From: Passalora sequoiae
Taxonomy: Eukaryota; Ascomycota; Dothideomycetes; Mycosphaerellales; Mycosphaerellaceae
DNA length: 64,000 nt
Assembly: GCA_013248845.1 (NCBI GenBank)
Contig: WSQC01000039.1
Location: 1-64,000, forward strand
Direction of reading: 5' to 3'
Below are positions 1-10,348 of this stretch, one piece after another; within the stretch, counting starts at the first letter, position 1, and each line of letters begins with the position of its first letter. The notes beneath the pieces were generated by a model that worked only from the letters and a program-made list of their open reading frames with translations, had not been told where the DNA came from and did not search any database. Made by a program: the position numbers and the translations under genes.

Positions 1-370
1 ACCGCACGATCTAATCACCCTCGAATAACTAAGTCTTAGAGACCTAAGATATTACTCTTTCTTAGTAACTAGTAAACTTAGTAAGTAGTCTCCTTTACTT
101 TACTCCTTATAATATAATTTATTAGTAATAAGGGTTACCTCTAAGGCTAGAGCTTAGTAGCCCTTAGTACTTAGTTAATAGCTTTATATTGGCTTCTTAA
201 TAATAAGAACAATAATCTAAGCTTTTCTATAATAAGGACAATACTAATATAGTATTAGTATATATTATTAGAGCTAATTACCTACGCTTTAAGCCTAGAC
301 CCTAAGGGCAGTGTCCTTTTAGTAAGTATAGCTCCCCTAATTAGTAAATCACATAGCACTAGCAAGACCT
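1..370. repeat. AT-rich, RIP-like repeat relic (cut by window start)
   Basis: This block is much richer in A+T than the rest of the window and is dominated by TTA, CTA, TAG and TAA words, with very few CpG or CpA dinucleotides. No frame stays open. That pattern is what repeat-induced point mutation leaves in ascomycete transposons (CpA changed to TpA on either strand). The change to normal composition at about 370-400 is sharp. I cannot tell which element it came from, and it continues beyond the left edge. Confidence 0.65.
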
Positions 371-399
371 AATGCATTACCCGTGAAGCTTGATCTGTG

Positions 400-1054
400 T
401 TATAGAAGAACGCGGTAGACGTCTCCTGCAGAAATGTGTGCCTCGCGCGCCGATGACCTGACCGAACGTTCTGTGGTTGCTACTTTGGGTGTTGGACTGC
501 TCAGCAGACATGATCTAAACTCCGAGCAAGATCGGCCTGTTATGCCTGTTACTGGACGAACTGCTATCAACGATCGTGTCTGGAAATCTTGTGCATCGAC
601 GGCCACGGAATGTCACGCAGTAGTGCGCCACAAGCGTTATGGACATTGGGCCGCAGCTCGGTGCCGGCAGATCAGGGCAAGACTCTAGATCCTGGCTTGG
701 CGCTGCAGCGGATGCACAACGACGAAAACACTTTTGAAACATATGTAGGCCACCAGTGAGTGACTTCAGCTTCATCTTTGCCCAGAGATGATTCCCGTGG
801 CTGTACGCGGTGGTGACTCGAAAGAGACCCAAAGTTGTTTTGGTCTTTGATCTGCACGCACTTAGCGTAGCTTGAAGGAAGCTTCGCACTTCAACCCCAT
901 TGGAAATTTGTGGGGCAGGCATAATCGGCGGTATGAAACCGAGGCATGTTGCTAATGTGTTTGGCTACATGAAGTCCTCGTGTTGGCGAATTGCTGGGCT
1001 GTACTTCATCCAAGTCAATCACATTTGAACACCACTCGCTTCCTGACACGCACG
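400..1054. other. Intergenic, no gene recognised
   Basis: Composition is normal after the AT-rich block. Only short overlapping open frames without recognisable protein content occur here. The stretch just upstream of 1055 probably carries the promoter of the secreted-protein gene. Confidence 0.4.
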
Positions 1055-1907
1055 ATGCAGTATCTCGAGTGCGCTGTGGCGCTGTTTCCCTTACTCGCTG
1101 CTGCTGTTCCAGCACCGAAGACTACAACTGTCGCTCCCGGTGCCACCCTGCTGCCACGGCCGCCGCCGCTCCTCCTCTCACGCTCGCTCCTGGCTTTACA
1201 GTGACCAGCACGGTCATTGATGGCTCGACGTATCCCATCTTCGCGGCTGGGGACCAGGGAGGCTATGATCTCACAGCGACCAGTTTCTCCGCCACGGGCC
1301 TCCTGGGCATAACCCTGGCCAACAACTACTCAACGCTTCCTGGGGGCCAAGTCTATCCAGTGTATGACGTTTTCGTCAATGAAGCGGATTCCGAGCTTTT
1401 CACAATCCCTGGAGTCCTGACCTTCAGGGACGGAGGGCTTTCGACCTCGTTCGCGCAGTCAACCGATGTCATGTGCTCTGTCGGTCCTAATGGCGGTGGT
1501 TGCGAAGGTTTAGTATGGTTGGTCACTGGCGAGGTTCTTGGTACACCCTTTACGAACGTCGGAGGGTAAGTCGAATTTGCGGTGCATGTATCGTTCATAG
1601 CCTGGGAGACTGACGCTCTCCCAGTCTCTTCCTCTCGCTGTCGGTCCCGGCGTCTATTGATGGTACGTTTGTCGGTGCGGTCTCAGGATCGGCATTCGTT
1701 CAAGGCGGCGCTCTCTCTGAAACCGGTGCCTTTGGTGGCGCGATCGTCACTGCTCCCAGCTTCACTAGTGCTGGCGGCTTCGCGACTGGAGGAGGTGATA
1801 ATATTGGCGGTGCTATTGTGGCTAGTGGCACGTCCGCGGCTCTTCAAGGAGAACTATGCGAGACCTCCGTTTTGGGAGTGTGTACCACGGCGACCGTGAG
1901 GTTGTAG
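1055..1907 (+). CDS. Small secreted protein, three exons, function unknown
   Basis: The proposed exons are 1055-1139, 1202-1565 and 1625-1907, giving 243 residues. The start at 1055 opens a signal peptide (MQYLECAVALFPLLAAAVPA, probable cleavage after the AAAVPA region). Intron 2 is a clear GTAAGT...CCCAG of 59 nt. Intron 1 (62 nt) has a weak GTGCCA donor but a good TTTACAG acceptor, and it restores the frame exactly; a real frameshift is the alternative. The mature part is rich in Gly, Ser and Thr, with four cysteines in two CxnC pairs (MCSVGPNGGGC and LCETSVLGVC) and no TM helix after the signal. I do not recognise a family. It could be a cell-wall-associated protein or an effector-type protein. 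It lies 0.7 kb from the RIP-like block, a common setting for such genes. Confidence 0.65.
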
Positions 1908-2565
1908 ATGGGCCTGGTAGATAGTACACAAACGCGCACTAACGATGTCAAAAGCAGATTCAGTGTGTCGCCTTTCTTGGCTGCCTGTTATACGACATCG
2001 CAGGTACTGTATGTATCCGCGCCTGGTTAACGGTGATCTGCCCACGCAGAGCTCCCAGCCGGTGAGACATTGGTCAAAGCTCTGGCATATGTATTGCATT
2101 TCCGCTGAGGCATTACCCGGCTTCCACCCTATTCACGATTGCGGCCAGTAACGGCTCTGAATATCATCCTGCTGCCTGCGGATGCTGTGTTGGGTCGTAT
2201 TTGCAAGCTGCCCGAGCTTGCGGGCAACATGGTCTCATTGATCATCCTATGCCCGTTGATGTCGCACATAGCGGCAGTCCCCGATCGGCGAGTGCGGTAC
2301 TGACCTGAGGTTGCCTCTGTTCCTGGTGAGGGCCGTCAACGATCGTTGGAACAGAAGTGGGCGTTGCTGCCCACGAAGAAATGGAAGTCACAGAAGATGA
2401 TATGGCGTCCCTCGGCAGTGACGATCTTTGTGAACCTCGGTTATTCTAGCCGCGAGTCATGCGCTTAAAGGATCAGGCTCATATCACGGCTCATTTCCAT
2501 CCTCCGTTCACGTGCCTCGCCCTGCCCGTCAAGTGTCTCTATAGAATCTCATTATTTTCCTCGTA
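1908..2565. other. Intergenic, no gene recognised
   Basis: There is no convincing coding frame between the secreted-protein stop and SNU23. The last 100 bases before 2566 are pyrimidine-rich and include ATAGAATCTCATTATTTTCC, which looks like a fungal promoter or 5' leader. Confidence 0.4.
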
Positions 2566-3207
2566 ATGTCCTCCAAGCAAGGCGCTTACGGCGACAAAAA
2601 GGCCAGCGATACCTCCTTCCGCAAGACATGGGACAAACACGAGTACGCCTCCAAAGCCGCCTTCCGCGACCAAAAGATCAGAGACGAGGGAAAGGCCCGC
2701 CATGAAGCCCAACTTGCCGGCAAGAAATACGTACGTCGCGCCTCGACGCCACCCGATGCACGCGAAACAGAAGCTCGACAAGCTCGCTTGAACGTTGCGG
2801 AACAAGTTGGCAAGACTACTCTCGTTACCGCTGGCGCAGGCCAAGGGAAACGCGGAAAGAGCGCCGGATTCTACTGCGAAGCTTGCGATTTGACATTTAA
2901 GGACAATCTGCAGTGGGTGGAACACCTCAATAGCAAGCAGCATCTTGTTGCCACTGGCGAGAGTGGAGAAGTCAGGAAGGCGACATTGGAGGAGGTGCAG
3001 GAGAGGTTCGAGTACTTGAAGAGGAAGCGGGACGAGGAGAAAGCGAGAGAAGTGGTCGATCTGAGCACTCGAATAGAGGTTGCAAAGGAGCAAGAAGAGC
3101 GGGAACGGGAAGAGAAGCGCAGGAAGCGGAACGAAAAGAGGCGGAAGACGCAGGACGGCATGGGATTGCAAGAGGTCAAGCTTGAGAATGATGGCATCAT
3201 ATGTTGA
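2566..3207 (+). CDS. SNU23: U4/U6.U5 tri-snRNP protein Snu23 (ZMAT2-like)
   Basis: This is a single-exon gene of 213 residues, close to yeast Snu23 (194) and human ZMAT2 (199). A U1-type C2H2 zinc finger lies at residues 104-126: C104, C107, H120 and H126 in FYCEACDLTF...HLNSKQH. Before it is the family's charged N-terminal part (TSFRKTWDKHEYASKA). After it comes a Glu/Arg/Lys-rich helical tail (about 145-200) that probably forms a coiled coil. The family is a component of the spliceosomal B complex and acts in the nucleus near the 5' splice site. The start at 2566 follows a TAA triplet and begins the conserved N-terminus, so it is secure. The many introns in this window fit a full spliceosome. 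Confidence 0.93.
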   Translation: MSSKQGAYGDKKASDTSFRKTWDKHEYASKAAFRDQKIRDEGKARHEAQLAGKKYVRRASTPPDARETEARQARLNVAEQVGKTTLVTAGAGQGKRGKSAGFYCEACDLTFKDNLQWVEHLNSKQHLVATGESGEVRKATLEEVQERFEYLKRKRDEEKAREVVDLSTRIEVAKEQEEREREEKRRKRNEKRRKTQDGMGLQEVKLENDGIIC

Positions 3208-3607
3208 GCCCGAAGACACGATATTTATTGCAACCGGTCCCGCGAGAGTCCGTGTCAAGCAATTGGAGATACCGCATAAATGTCGCTAGATGCATTCCCA
3301 CTGCACAGCGTATTGCACAGGATGCGGAGTCTCGCATACTGTGACTGAGCACTCCTGCATTTAGGAAAGTCAGTAGGTGATGCCACACTGGCTGCAGTAT
3401 TCGCGCACAGTAACGATCACGTCTGGCTCGAGGCCGATGAGTTGCTGAGTCAAGTCTACAAATCTCGACGCAATCAACGCGCAGCTGACTTCATCCGAAC
3501 ATGCGGCACAGACGTTCAGGAAACAATTCCGAACAACATACGCGGCAGCTCTTCGTGACAAATAGCTCACCTTTATCAAGCTCGCACTGCCCAAGGTTAC
3601 TAGCACA
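3208..3607. other. Intergenic, no gene recognised
   Basis: This is the 3' flank of SNU23. No frame with recognisable protein content was found. Confidence 0.35.
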
Positions 3608-3618
3608 ATGTCGCAGTC

Positions 3619-3960
3619 ATGCACGATCACTGGCCTTTCCAAGACGGCAAGCCACCACTCCGACATCGTCTTGAAGCACTACCAGCAGAGCTTTACAGCC
3701 AGATTTGGAACGGTGTTTTCACAGCCGATAGCCACGTCCACCGCATTGGTGCAGAACTCCGGCCCAGTCATCTCCTACGTATTAGCGTGGCAGCCGCAAT
3801 CAGTACGCAGTTCCTACTACATTGATTGCACTTTCGTGGCTCGCAATTCTTTCGTCATGAGCGCATGGCTGAAGACTATATCACCGCTTCATCAGCACTA
3901 TTTGCGCGATCTCCGCATCATTATAAGATGCATGGGCGTAGCGCGCACAAGTAAGCGCAC
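3619..3960 (+). pseudogene. Broken F-box/2EXR-like gene
   Basis: The frame from 3619 gives the motif LEALPAELYSQIW followed by RPSHLLRIS, the opening typical of the large F-box-like/2EXR families of dothideomycetes. The frame closes with a stop near 3825. The continuation expected for the family (SSYYIDCTFVARNSF then LHQHYLRDLRIIIRC) is present in the +1 frame from about 3800. A one-base frameshift near 3800 is the simplest reading. An intron is less likely because the two parts overlap without spacing. Function is unknown even in intact relatives, which are assumed to be substrate-binding proteins. Other decayed copies of the same type lie at 40.5, 42.1 and 60.8 kb. Confidence 0.45.
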
Positions 3961-4009
3961 AGAGAATGACGAATGTCGTTGTGCGGATGGTCTGTTCTGG
4001 GAGGAATAA

Positions 4010-5722
4010 CATATAATTACATCCTGGTGCAATCAAAGGACGCCGATTCGTCGATGGTTACTAAGGCAGGTGTAAACTACAAGGTACGTACGTCTTTTAT
4101 TGATAGAAGACTTCCCTCCAATACAGGCTATCTATCGCCGCCTGCGCAGTCGTTGCGGACATGAATCAACAAAATTTTCGTCCACGGCTGCTTGCCGACC
4201 TACCATATGAGCACCAGCGATTGTGCTGCGACGAGACACCAGTCATCTATGAGAGACCATGCAAGCCTCCACCGCTGAGCAGGCTCAATGGTCTTCTCTG
4301 GCAGTATCCTTTCGAGCCTTCGCCGCTGTTCACCGCTCGCTGGATGTTGTTGCTGCTGGGATACAGCGCTTGGCAACGGTTGAGCAAACTCCTGTTCCGT
4401 AGAAGACTTGAAGATGATCGTCTACCGGTGTAGTTCGGCGACAGATGGAGTGTGAGGACCTGTCAAATTACTGTGAACGGCACTGTTCGGTGCAAGCACT
4501 TCAAGGTTCAACGGCAGGTTGTGAAATAGAATTTCGGGGACTTCTTCGCTGCTTCTTTGCTGCAGTTCTTGCCGTAACTGCGATGCACTTATGCCGCAGC
4601 TTCGGACGCATTGCCCTTCGAGCAGCTGTCCGACCGGTTCCAATAATCTGGCACGGAGCATATGCTAACCAGTCTCTTTCTGGTGGGAGAAGGACATTGC
4701 AAGATACCTCAACCACATTGGAACCAAAAACTACTGAAATAGCCTACATAGGACTGACGCAGCTGTGAATAAGCTTATATCAGGATTGAGGTTCAGACTT
4801 GTCGGCCGCGACGGCCCTGCTCCATCTGAGAATGGCAGGTGCGACTGGATCATTCACATCTGTAGCAGGCCCCGATATGTACATGGGGTCTGACGCAGCC
4901 TCGAGGCGCGATATTCGGGTTACCCAAGAAGGCAACCCCATGTACCGCCAGCTCACACTTCCTGCAGGTAAGATAGCACCGGCATTGCTATCGAGATGTC
5001 AATATCAAGCCAGATCAGGTAAGCTTGAGCACAATTCAAGACTCAAGCTCGGTATCAGGCCGGTTGCGAACGAACATGCTCCGGAATGCTGTTGTTCCGC
5101 ATCACCCTGAGCACCTGAGGTCCTGGCCAAGCATCGAGCCAGGGCCACAGCCGGCATATCTCCGCTGCTAAGTGCCGGGGAAGCAGGTCGCTACGGGAGC
5201 TAATAATGGACGCCACGATGAGACAGTCTACAGCTGGAATGTAGCTACCTTGCCAAGTGCCAGGCAAGGTCGCGCAGTCCTCTAGCGCATTGGCTACAAA
5301 ACAATGGAATCCTAGGCTGAATGTCACTTTGCCCTGTGATCTGTGCCACTGTGCCAGGTCGAGCTTTTGATACGAGCCTTCCGCGACACTTCGTCGATGT
5401 GCGTTCAAACAAAAGCCCGGTCGGCTTGCTCTCAAACCTTAAAGATCGCTACACTTCATTGGCGCGCACCAGCGAGCTCCCCTGCAAGCCACTGTCGACC
5501 AACGAAGCCGTCCCTAGGCTATTCCTGATCTCGAACCCGCCAAGATCAATCGCCACGTAGCTTGCGATGCTGAAGTGCTATCCCAGCACAATGCGAACTG
5601 CACAGGCGCTGAAGGAGCTGTTGCGGAGGCGAGGCAGCAGGGACTATCTTAGACATAATGCATCGCTCGTAGCTCGCAACCATTCGACTTGATCGATCAA
5701 CAAATTCCAACGCCGCTTCGCC
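4010..5722. other. Intergenic stretch with short anonymous frames
   Basis: Open frames of 80-130 codons occur on both strands (for example 4161-4433 plus and 5055-5435 minus), but none shows a signal peptide, a recognisable motif or a consistent splice pattern. I see nothing that supports a gene here. Decayed sequence is possible. Confidence 0.35.
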
Positions 5723-6683
5723 ATGGGTCGTGGCTTCGGAGCGAAAGATGCCTTCCAAATGGAAGCACCATCAATCTCCGCGAGTACGATCCGAACATGG
5801 AGAACAATAGCCATCACAATTGTACTGCTATTTTTGATCATGGACAGACGGCCGCAGGCTGCTGTGGTCTACCAGCTTGAGCACGTCCGAGATGCCATCA
5901 TGCCGCCCGCAACATCGCGCACCACAGACTCGACAAAGGCATCAGGCCATAACCAAGCCTGCCCAGAACACCGTCCTATCACTCGCCTAATATCAATAGA
6001 CCCACTGATGATCTACATCGAGGACCTGCTCACCAAAGAAGAGGCCGCCCACCTCCTGGAGCTGGCGGAGCCACACCCCAAGCCATGGACCTTGGTAAGG
6101 AAAAACGGCAAGAAGCGCGACGGTGACTACCGGAAGTCCGTCTCGGCGGAGATCCACCTTGATCCGGTCCTGGCATGCATTCGCCAACGTGTAGCAGAAT
6201 ACCAAGGCTTTGCGACGGTCGAGAATGTCGAAGATTTTCATGTTATCAAGTATGGGATCGATTCTCCCATGCAACATCGTCTAGACTGGAATGAAGATTC
6301 CATGAATCCGAGATTGACGACGTTCTTCGTGTATGTGCAGTGCGACGATGGTATTGGCGGATCGTGCGAGGGCGGTGAAGTACGTTTCCCCTACATCCTT
6401 AATGATTGGGCATAGATTGTGGTTCTTCGAGGGGTAGCAGACTGATATACGACAGACGAGCTTTCCACACTGGTCAGGACAGCTTTCTTCGGAATGGTGT
6501 GAGAAGGGGATCCTGGATTGCGAAACGACGAGGCCAGGATTGACTTTTCGTACTGTTGTGGGTAATGCGGTGTTCTGGAGCAATTATTATGCCAATCGCA
6601 CTGCCATCCGGGATACTTGGCACGCTGAAATGCCGGTGAAGAAGGGTCACAAGGCTGGACTGAGCATCTGGACGAGGAGATGA
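5723..6683 (+). CDS. Prolyl 4-hydroxylase-like 2OG-Fe(II) oxygenase, membrane-anchored
   Basis: Exons 5723-6379 and 6456-6683 (GTACGT...GACAG, 76 nt, phase 0) give 294 residues. A TM anchor lies near residues 31-45 (AITIVLLFLIM). Then come the P4H-type opening (IEDLLTKEEAAHLLELA), KYGIDSPMQHRLDWN, the GG-rich loop ending GGEVRFP, and the C-terminal TWHAEMPVKKGHKAGLSIW with the distal His and the 2OG-binding Lys. The family hydroxylates proline using Fe(II) and 2-oxoglutarate, in the ER or secretory path for anchored members. Oddity: the usual HxD iron motif reads RLD here. The residue two before Asp is Arg, and a His sits one place earlier (QHRLD). Activity may be altered or lost. Confidence 0.85.
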
Positions 6684-8039
6684 TAAGCCTGAAGGGGCGT
6701 TATCAGGAAGTGCATGACGGACCGAACTGTCTAGGGAAATAGGGGCTCGTGCGACGCTAAGGGGTCAGACAAGTCATATGCAAGTAGGACAAGTAGATTG
6801 CCAAGAGGTTTCTGAGAGATTCCTTTCATTTTGCCTTGATCTCGTCAACTCACTTGTTCACATTTGGGGATCGAGATCGAGGGACCGTTCGACTGCTGAA
6901 ATGGTGGAGCTCGCCGAACCTGGAAAGGAGCGTGATCGTGCTTGTATCAGCGGGGGTCGCCTGCACTGCAGAGCTGTGAGGCATTCTATGGGTAATTGCC
7001 TAGATAGAAGACGCTACCGAGATCCAGCTCGTTCGCGGTTGGTTATACCGCTCTGGAATGGTACTGGATCTTCCATGTCAGACACTCGTAAGAGCGCGGG
7101 CGTGCGTATCAGCGCTTGAGCATTGCCACACCGCCTACAGCGACCATAGGTTCTGTTCCTCGTTAGTCCGACTCGCTCCTATACACATGACGGGCAGAGA
7201 GGCTCGACACGTCCACGATGGAAGGTGACGCGTCGGGAATTCGCTGGTCCACAGGTCGATAATGTCTCTCGTGATAAGCATGACGGAAGGGTCCGATGAG
7301 ACGGGCCGAGGTTCAACGGCCCGTTGAGAAAGTCGCCAGGATCTCGCGAGCGCCACCAACCACATGCACCAGGAGACGAGCAGGTGGAGCACTGACACCC
7401 GACATGAACATCAGTCAGGTACCATCATCGCCTTCAACTTCGTGACTCATCACGATGCATCTCTGATGTTCGGCATCAAGACCACGTATTTGCAGTATTG
7501 CGAGCATCGCGCGGGTCATAGCTTGTCGTGTCGGTCAGACGTAGATGGGGCTTCGACAATGCTCACGAAGTTGCCTACCTGCATGTACTTAGAGGTGGGA
7601 GGTACAGTTGTGGCTTCATACCACCGGCACCTTTGTGTCAGCAGCAGCAGACAGTACTATGTAGTTTTAGCAGCCTCGGAAGCAAGCCGTGCCAGCAAGC
7701 AAGCAAGTGAAAATGTAGCGTAGCGCATTGTGGGTCTGCCTACACTTCCAACGAATGAGCGCGTCGGGAGACTGAGCTGTGGGTCTCGGTCCGACGCCCG
7801 ACAGCTAAGCTACTTCGGGCCTCGGACAGAGAAGCTTGGATTAACAACACAACATAGTCTAGCGCGTGCCTATTCGGGCCTTGCACGCTTGCCTGCACCC
7901 TCCACGCTTGCAAGAGAGGCTGTTAATCGAGTAGTACTAGTGCATGCAAGCAACGGTGTTGGACATGCCACGAAGGATCATCGTCCCAGTAATCCTGTTC
8001 AGCTCATGTACACCGTCCTCCACGCCAAATATATACTCA
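6684..8039. other. Intergenic, no gene recognised
   Basis: About 1.4 kb with only short frames on both strands and no protein motif. The right end holds the promoter of the membrane-protein gene that follows. Confidence 0.4.
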
Positions 8040-8047
8040 TATATAAG
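8040..8047 (+). promoter_or_regulatory. TATA box (TATATAAG)
   Basis: TATATAAG lies 87-94 bases before the ATG at 8134, inside a longer ATATATACTCATATATAAG run. Spacing fits a fungal core promoter for the membrane-protein gene. Confidence 0.55.
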
Positions 8048-8133
8048 TAGGTGTATTCTCTTTCTGGCGCTCCGTCTCAGAAAGAAGATCTGCCCCTCCG
8101 GCTGCCAAAACACTACTACTACTACATGCGGCC

Positions 8134-9801
8134 ATGAGAGTTGTTCCCACAGGCGCACAACAGAGAAGCGGCCTCGTCAGCTTTGTAGGACACGTTGGGC
8201 TGCCACTGCTATTCCTGATAGCAACCTGTCTCTTCACGGGCTTGTTCTTTGGCTTCTACTGCAGCAGCAATGCAGCCCACAACTCGTATACTAACGACTT
8301 CTCATGCGCTCCTGACGGCAGCGTCATCTTCCCGGGCGTGGGCACCTCCAATATATACTGGAATCCCAGCCTGTTTCTCAGCATCACCCTGGCCACTGGC
8401 CATTTGACCTTCCCGCAAGCCAAGGCCATCGACATTTGCTGGGACCTCGTCGTCGGTCGAGGTGGCCAGATGTTTTTGTCTATCGCGGCCTATCCTCTCA
8501 TCCGGAGATCCTTGCTCACGCTCCTAGAGAAGAAGCCACTGCGCATGCCAGTGGTGATCAGTCTGACATTCGAGCATTTCACATTCTGGTCGTGGTGGGC
8601 AGTCGCAAAGGACCTGACCTACTCGTGGAGCTGGAGGCTTTTCGCTTATCTGTACATTACTCTATACCTGCTGGCATTCGGGACTATCGTCTCAGCCATG
8701 ACCGGTTATCAAGCGAACATGGCGCCTTTCTATCGGGACCAAGGCAATTTGATGGATTATGCTAACGTAAGGTCCTTTCAAGCGGCCAACATCACTGATG
8801 CTCATCGTGTCGGTTTGGAAGATGGTGTGCTCGTATGGAGTGACAAGAGTGATCCAAATTACCCTTTGTATAATTGTACGGGTCTTGCCTCTGATATACT
8901 GAGTTGCTACTGATACCTCTTCACAGATACGGACCTGTCCGATAACAGATGCGACTCATACACGCCAACGATATACACCAAGGCCGGCAACAGAACCCAC
9001 GGGACCTTCTTTTCCAACGATACCAACACGGATGCATCCGATTCGGGCAACGAGCATTCAGATCTGTTCTCGATCGACTGGGTTGTCAATGACAGCTTCA
9101 CATCGCAGTATAGGCACGAGCCCACGATTCCAAGCTCGTTACGCACTAAGGGATACGCCTTTGTCGACTGCACCACAAGCAATATTACACTGTCCAATCA
9201 TACACACCGACTCGATGCGCCTCCGCTTACTTCTTTTCCCGGCCAAGCGGTCTATCTGGACGAGAGCGGTAAAGTGCTGAACACGACCGCGTTGCTGCAG
9301 AATAAAACATCCACATGTCAGACGCTGGACAGCTATCGATGGGGCTTCTCTTCGCTCCTCCTCTTCAGTTTCTGCATCGCTACCATCATCTACCTCTCCA
9401 CACTGCTAACCTTGAACATCGACATTTGGCTCAATAGCCAGGTCAACCGCATGCCCCAGTGCTTCTCGCTGTACAGAGACATCCTCGACCATGCCAATGA
9501 AGTCAAGGCCGAGGTTGGCGAGAAAGCAGAACACATCTCCGCCCGAGAGCTGGACAGCAAGATCAAGACTTTGAGCGCTGAAGTTAGCGTATCTGCGTAC
9601 GAGTACCCGCCATCTCGTGCGCAGGTGTTCTCGAGAAACCATAGGCCACGATTCCAGAGGCTCACTGATGAACTGCGTGCTGGCCATGTCTACAGTATGG
9701 GCGAGACTAAACGCGCCCTTGGCTTGAGCTACGGACCTGTATACAAGCACACGGCGAAGTCTGACTTCGAAGAGAGTGTCCAAGCATACGATATGACGTG
9801 A
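8134..9801 (+). CDS. Multi-pass membrane protein, function unknown
   Basis: Exons 8134-8875 and 8927-9801 (GTACGG...TCACAG, 51 nt, phase 1) give 538 residues. Hydrophobic segments are seen near residues 22-42 (LPLLFLIATCLFTGLFFGFY), around 105-125, at 170-190 (LFAYLYITLYLLAFGTIVSA) and near 408-432 (SSLLLFSFCIATIIYLSTLL). Between the third and last segments is a large loop of about 200 residues with many NxS/T sites (NTT, NHT, NIT, NDS), as expected for a lumenal or extracellular region. The C-terminal 110 residues are polar and presumably cytosolic. The phrase MAPFYRDQGNL just after a TM segment recurs, to my memory, in dothideomycete hypothetical membrane proteins. No enzymatic motif is visible. 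Confidence 0.8.
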
Positions 9802-10235
9802 TCTCCGGACGCTAGGGATATATACCAGTTGCAATAGGGGTTTGTCAACGCCGACGAGAATCAGGGCCGACGCTACGATCATGAATCGAGCACGCGCGAC
9901 ACGCTGTCAACTCATGACAACCCGAAGGCTTCTGGGCCGGACGGGGAGGGCGCATGACCGTAGCTCGACCGTTTTGTGGTCTCGCAGAGTGTTAGGTGCA
10001 TCCTCTACCAATGACGTGACTCATTCACGCGAGTCGTGCTTGCAGGAAGCAATGCGATCGACAGGAACACCATTCCCTTTCGACGACTCACGCCCACCTC
10101 TCCCCACGTCCACTTGTTCATGCACACACGAAACTTGTTCTCACGCAGACGATGCAACACGCCCCTCTCCTGCCAACGATGCTGCAATCTCCGGCATGCA
10201 TGGTGCGGCAGATGCATTGGTCTCGCTGTGCCTTG
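9802..10235. other. Intergenic, no gene recognised
   Basis: No supported coding frame. The right part is the promoter region of the beta-glucosidase gene. Confidence 0.35.
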
Positions 10236-10242
10236 TATATAA
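10236..10242 (+). promoter_or_regulatory. TATA box (TATATAA)
   Basis: TATATAA sits about 107 bases before the start codon at 10349 and is the only such motif close to that start. Confidence 0.55.
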
Positions 10243-10348
10243 TCCGGCTGCGGACTGCGGCACTGGGAGCCCAGGATTTCTTAGCCTTCATTGACAGATC
10301 TTGTGCTTAGTCCGCCGGCTTTCTTGCCCAACGGGACGACGAGGCGCC

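Noticed and set aside
1140..1201. Frameshift inside the secreted-protein gene
   Set aside because: A 62-nt GT-AG intron restores the frame exactly and has a good acceptor, so splicing is preferred, though not proven.
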